Shown here: piece after piece, positions 5,612 through 7,791 of the stretch
How positions within the stretch are numbered: the first letter of the stretch is position 1
Layout of the letters: every line of letters starts with the position of its first letter
Assembly (NCBI GenBank): GCA_943354745.1
Contig: CALRDB010000041.1
Span: 1 to 7,791 of the forward strand
DNA: 7,791 bases
Source: Candidatus Nomurabacteria bacterium
GTDB taxonomy: Bacteria; Patescibacteriota; Minisyncoccia; Phycocordibacterales; UBA10002
Direction of reading: 5' to 3'
Program-made: the position numbers and the translations under genes
The notes under the pieces: generated by a model
Told to the model about the DNA's origin: nothing
Databases searched by the model: none
Seen by the model: the letters and a program-made list of their open reading frames with translations, nothing else

Positions 5612-5642
5612 AAAAAAAGGCCGTCCAACAAAGACGACCCTT
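5612..5642 (-). terminator. Intrinsic terminator after the zinc-ribbon gene
   Basis: On the minus strand GGTCGTC (5639-5633) pairs with GACGGCC (5625-5619) through one G-T wobble around a 7-nt loop, and the stem can extend into the flanking A/T bases. It is followed directly by seven T (plus-strand A at 5612-5618). It lies 32 bp past the zinc-ribbon stop and only works in that direction, which supports transcription of the small gene. Confidence 0.8.
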
Positions 5643-5673
5643 CCTACCGAGAATTCTCATAATGCTGTTTGGG

Positions 5674-5880
5674 CTAGCCCAGAGTGAGTAGGAGTGGACG
5701 ATGACTTCTGTCTGAACGTTCCCTCTCCTGGCGAAAATTCCTTTCGATCAGCGCGTACCGCATATCGGGACATGTTACCCGATGACCACACTTCCAACAG
5801 GCGAGGTTGTTGAAAGGTCGATGACCACAGCCTGGACATCCGGCTTCACAGGACTCGAACAGATATTGAGGTGCTTCCAT
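5674..5880 (-). CDS. Small zinc-ribbon protein of unknown function
   Basis: This 68-residue protein has two zinc knuckles, CPGCGH at 15-20 and CWKCGH at 28-33, giving C15-x2-C18-x9-C28-x2-C31, the pattern of a four-cysteine zinc ribbon. Two further cysteines (Cys11, Cys37) flank it. The C-terminal third is polar and basic (RNFRQERERSDRSHR at 48-62), possibly a nucleic-acid- or protein-binding tail. It is probably cytoplasmic, with no signal or membrane segment. I see no further domain and do not recognise a named family. The ATG start has no ribosome-binding site. A candidate promoter lies about 50 nt upstream and a clear terminator follows, so it looks like an independent unit downstream of the DUF2914 gene. 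The cysteine spacing and terminator make a real gene likely despite its length. Confidence 0.7.
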   Translation of the reverse strand: MEAPQYLFESCEAGCPGCGHRPFNNLACWKCGHRVTCPDMRYALIERNFRQERERSDRSHRPLLLTLG

Positions 5881-5930
5881 AAGGTGCTCACTTGGAATTT
5901 AAGGTTGGGGAGGTGAAATGTACTTTTGCC

Positions 5931-5959
5931 AGTATACAGCATTTCATTGCGGAAGAAAA
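5931..5959 (-). promoter_or_regulatory. Candidate promoter of the zinc-ribbon gene
   Basis: The minus strand shows TTTTCT (5959-5954, three of six matches), a 17-bp spacer and TATACT (5936-5931, five of six). The leader to the ATG at 5880 would be roughly 43 nt, unusually long for this window. The -10 is good and the -35 is weak. Confidence 0.4.
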
Positions 5960-5979
5960 TGCCTAAAATATGGCGGCAT
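5954..5979 (-). terminator. Weak hairpin after the DUF2914 gene
   Basis: On the minus strand ATGCC (5979-5975) and GGCAT (5963-5959) form a 5-bp stem with an 11-nt loop, followed by TTTTCTT. The stem is short, so termination would be partial at best, and some read-through into the zinc-ribbon gene is likely. Confidence 0.25.
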
Positions 5980-5986
5980 AATGATG

Positions 5987-7102
5987 TTATTTCAATTCGG
6001 TACTAAGCTCAGGTGGTATTTTTGCTTCATCTACGGTGAATTCAAACCTACCAATGACCTGACCCCGAAGTGTCTCAACGTCGACCCGCCATTTCCCCGC
6101 AGATGCATTCTCTTTCATTGAATATCCTCGATATCCGTCATCTCTTCCTCCGGAAATTGGAAATCCGACAACTGAAGAACTAACCCACACCCTTGTCTTC
6201 TCATCAAAATATGACCAATGGTGTTGCACTTCTGTTTCAAGACGTGTCGGTGCAAACACAGAACTCCATACGTAGATAGGCTCGCTTCCTGTCCGGTTAA
6301 ATACCGAACTCGTTTTCTTACCTAACGAGTACCAAGGAGCTTTTTCGAAAACTAAGTGATATCCTCCGCTGCGCGTTCGGGAGACTTCGTGATATACCCC
6401 TATTTCTTTCAACGAAAGTGGAATCGGGGGGATCATGTTGTTGAAGTAGAGAAAATTAAATGTCAGAAAAATTATGGCAATAATCGCATAAAGAGAATAG
6501 CGCGTTTTCTCCACTTCTTCACGCGCGACAAGCGAAATACCACGGAGGGCAAGTAAGAAAAGAAAAATCGATGCGACTCCGCTCAGCAGAAAGATAAAAC
6601 CGCCTATCTCACCCACGAGTATGGGAATAATCAGTACGGCATACGAGAAAAGCGTAACAAAGAAGATACTCATCTGAAACATGAGTCGCTGGTAATGCTT
6701 TTTGAAGAATTCATTACCGAGGAAGAGTGCGACGAGGAGAAGAAGAAAAGGGGCACTCGTAAAGACTTCCCCACTTCTCGAGTAGAAGATGAGAAAACCA
6801 CTAAATAATCCTCCAAATGCAAACGGGAGAAGGAAACGTGCGAAGTCTGAACCTTTTTTAATCAAATTACTTTTAAAGTTCCCAGAGCTGTGTGCGTTTA
6901 TGAGTGCAATGCTGAAAAAGGCCGTGAAGAGATAACTAGTGAGAACAATATTGTCGAATAGACGATCAATACGCGTGAGCGTTAGAGTATCCCAAACAAA
7001 TCCGAATGCGAAGGCAAAAAGCGATAACCGCTTCTCGTGCGTGGTCAAGAATGACTTGGCTCGGTGTACAGGAGAGGGAGATTTGCTAACGGGTGATGAC
7101 AT
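5987..7102 (-). CDS. Seven-helix membrane protein with C-terminal DUF2914 domain
   Basis: This 371-residue integral membrane protein has about seven hydrophobic segments (near 26-40, 50-69, 89-107, 115-129, 142-160, 165-187 and 203-220). A soluble region of about 140 residues follows, whose last part (about 275-358) matches the DUF2914 pattern: a strand beginning VWSSVFAP, then HHWSYFDE, a turn, GKWRVDVETLRGQVIGRFEF with its conserved G-x-W-x-V and a closing strand. The domain is likely a small beta-sandwich outside the membrane. The role of the family is unknown. I chose the ATG at 7102 because an extended -10 promoter lies 18 nt upstream. The open frame extends upstream to 7405, but that part runs antisense through the divergent cupredoxin-like gene and encodes a Ser/Thr-rich non-membrane stretch, so I reject it. 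Stop is TAA. Confidence 0.85.
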   Translation of the reverse strand: MSSPVSKSPSPVHRAKSFLTTHEKRLSLFAFAFGFVWDTLTLTRIDRLFDNIVLTSYLFTAFFSIALINAHSSGNFKSNLIKKGSDFARFLLPFAFGGLFSGFLIFYSRSGEVFTSAPFLLLLVALFLGNEFFKKHYQRLMFQMSIFFVTLFSYAVLIIPILVGEIGGFIFLLSGVASIFLFLLALRGISLVAREEVEKTRYSLYAIIAIIFLTFNFLYFNNMIPPIPLSLKEIGVYHEVSRTRSGGYHLVFEKAPWYSLGKKTSSVFNRTGSEPIYVWSSVFAPTRLETEVQHHWSYFDEKTRVWVSSSVVGFPISGGRDDGYRGYSMKENASAGKWRVDVETLRGQVIGRFEFTVDEAKIPPELSTELK

Positions 7103-7120
7103 AGAGTAAAACGGAAACTT

Positions 7121-7129
7121 AGTATAACA
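7121..7129 (-). promoter_or_regulatory. Extended -10 promoter of the DUF2914 gene
   Basis: The minus strand reads TGT-TATACT (7129-7121), an extended -10 with five of six matches to TATAAT. The ATG at 7102 follows after 18 nt, predicting a leader of about 11 nt with no ribosome-binding site. The -35 (TAGAGT at 17-bp spacing) is weak. Confidence 0.5.
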
Positions 7130-7181
7130 AAAAATATACTCACACTCTAGCAATTGTAATGCACGCAACTGAATATAGGTA

Positions 7182-7208
7182 TATACTGCTAGAAAGTCTA
7201 TTACTATT
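7182..7208 (+). promoter_or_regulatory. Candidate -10 elements of the cupredoxin-like gene
   Basis: TATACT at 7182-7187 (five of six matches, about 33 nt before the ATG) and TACTAT at 7203-7208 (12 nt before the ATG) are both possible -10 boxes. Neither has a convincing -35. The promoter is in the 118-bp divergent gap shared with the DUF2914 gene, but which box is used cannot be decided by eye. Confidence 0.3.
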
Positions 7209-7220
7209 TTTCTATTTTCA

Positions 7221-7715
7221 ATGAGAAAAAAGAATTTGGTTGGCACGCTAGTTGTTATCTTAGTCGTATTTCTTGGAGTTAAGTTTTTCAGAAGTGATGA
7301 TGATGTAATTGTTGAATCTCCCGTAGTTACTCCATCAGTGGAAGTGACTGCTGAAAAGCCAGCGCAGGTTCCAGTAAAGAGCTCAGTAACGAAAAAGGCC
7401 ACCATCGCCTATACGCAAACACGTGTGCTGGAGAACGGACGGTATGTAAGCACCGTGAGCCTAACCTCTACAGGATTTTTGCCCAAGGTGGTTGAAATTA
7501 ACAAGGGCGAAACGGTCCGTTTCGTTAACAAGTCGGGATCAGCGATGCGTATCGCTTCAGATGATTTTGGAGGAACCCCACTATATGTAGGACTTAATCA
7601 GGAGAAAAGTGTGGGACAGAACGGTATCTATGAGCTTACCTTCACTGATACGGGAGCATGGGCATACCATAACCGCACAGCGCCATCAGTTATTGGTGTC
7701 GTCTATGTGAAGTAG
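7221..7715 (+). CDS. Membrane-anchored cupredoxin-fold protein
   Basis: This 164-residue protein has a lysine-rich N-terminus and a hydrophobic signal anchor (7-20). A Val/Pro/Glu/Lys-rich linker (about 30-60) and an extracytoplasmic beta-sandwich domain (about 75-164) follow. GFLPKVVEINKGETVRFVNK at 85-104 is the typical cupredoxin opening (x-P-x-x-x-x-I-x-x-G-x-x-V-x-F-x-N), and the end FTDTGAWAYHN at 141-151 with VIGVVYVK matches the closing strands. The copper-site residues are mostly missing: the first His position is Met or Arg (SAMRIAS), and after Y149-H150 there is no Cys. Only His150 remains of the usual His-Cys-His-Met set, so type 1 copper binding is unlikely and the fold may serve a structural or binding role. 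It is divergent from the DUF2914 gene and ends with TAG just before a strong terminator. Confidence 0.82.
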   Translation: MRKKNLVGTLVVILVVFLGVKFFRSDDDVIVESPVVTPSVEVTAEKPAQVPVKSSVTKKATIAYTQTRVLENGRYVSTVSLTSTGFLPKVVEINKGETVRFVNKSGSAMRIASDDFGGTPLYVGLNQEKSVGQNGIYELTFTDTGAWAYHNRTAPSVIGVVYVK

Positions 7716-7733
7716 TAAAAATCTAGGAAAAAC

Positions 7734-7759
7734 AAAAACCGCCCAAGAGGGCGGTTTTT
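7734..7759. terminator. Strong terminator after the cupredoxin-like gene
   Basis: ACCGCCC (7738-7744) and GGGCGGT (7749-7755) form a 7-bp GC-rich stem on a 4-nt AAGA loop, flanked by A-run and T-run so the helix can extend to 11 bp. It is followed by TTTTT on the plus strand and could also act on the minus strand. It starts 18 bp after the TAG stop. Confidence 0.88.
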
Positions 7760-7791
7760 GTAAATGATTGCTGAGCTCCCCGAACATGAGA

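Noticed and set aside
7103..7405. Open frame extending the DUF2914 protein by 101 residues upstream of 7102
   Set aside because: It runs antisense through the cupredoxin-like gene, has Ser/Thr-rich composition unlike the membrane protein, and lies upstream of the extended -10 promoter at 7121-7129.
117..7715. TGA read as glycine, as in Gracilibacteria or Absconditabacteria
   Set aside because: All conserved genes are full length under the standard code without needing to read through TGA.
1..7791. Mobile elements, CRISPR arrays, rRNA or tRNA genes
   Set aside because: No transposase or integrase, no regularly spaced repeats, and no tRNA- or rRNA-like segment could be seen.

Overview
The window looks like a piece of a bacterial chromosome from the Candidate Phyla Radiation (Patescibacteria), most likely a Parcubacteria-type lineage. 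The evidence is indirect: short, simple gene neighbourhoods, weak or absent Shine-Dalgarno sequences, promoters placed so close to start codons that transcripts would be leaderless or nearly so, membrane-tethered single-domain proteins, and a multi-spanning DUF2914 protein of a kind common in these genomes. No rRNA, tRNA or universal marker gene is present, so the placement is an inference. GC content appears moderate by eye. The ORFs read through cleanly with the standard bacterial code.

Left part (1-2560). Four minus-strand genes run right to left: a gene of unknown function with a charged coiled coil (1756-2439), a DUF167/YggU-family protein (1469-1681), a ribosome hibernation factor of the HPF/RaiA family with an unusual basic tail (915-1352) and a membrane-anchored cyclophilin-type peptidyl-prolyl isomerase (117-830). 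A hairpin terminator closes this block at 70-100. A strong hairpin at 2517-2550 isolates it from a tiny lysine-rich ORF (2557-2712).

Middle (2700-5640). A class A beta-lactamase-like serine hydrolase with an N-terminal membrane anchor runs on the plus strand from a near-textbook leaderless promoter. It converges on and overlaps by 11 bp a minus-strand ABC exporter half-transporter (membrane domain plus ATPase) with all nucleotide-binding motifs intact.

Right part (5612-7791). A 68-residue zinc-ribbon protein on the minus strand has its own terminator. It is followed by a seven-helix membrane protein with a C-terminal DUF2914 domain (minus). Divergent from that is a membrane-anchored cupredoxin-fold protein (plus) that lacks most copper ligands and ends at a strong terminator.

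How they fit together: most products are envelope-associated (secreted isomerase, serine hydrolase, exporter, DUF2914 protein, cupredoxin-like protein), while HPF and perhaps the DUF167 protein and zinc ribbon act in the cytoplasm. The genes look mainly like single transcription units rather than one operon. I see no convincing multi-gene novel system, no mobile element and no CRISPR array. The points most worth following are the leaderless promoter architecture, the uncharacterised coiled-coil protein behind the best promoter, the nested GTAAC/GTTAC inverted repeats between hpf and the isomerase gene, and several family members with altered active or ligand sites. No stretch longer than 300 bases lacks a gene.
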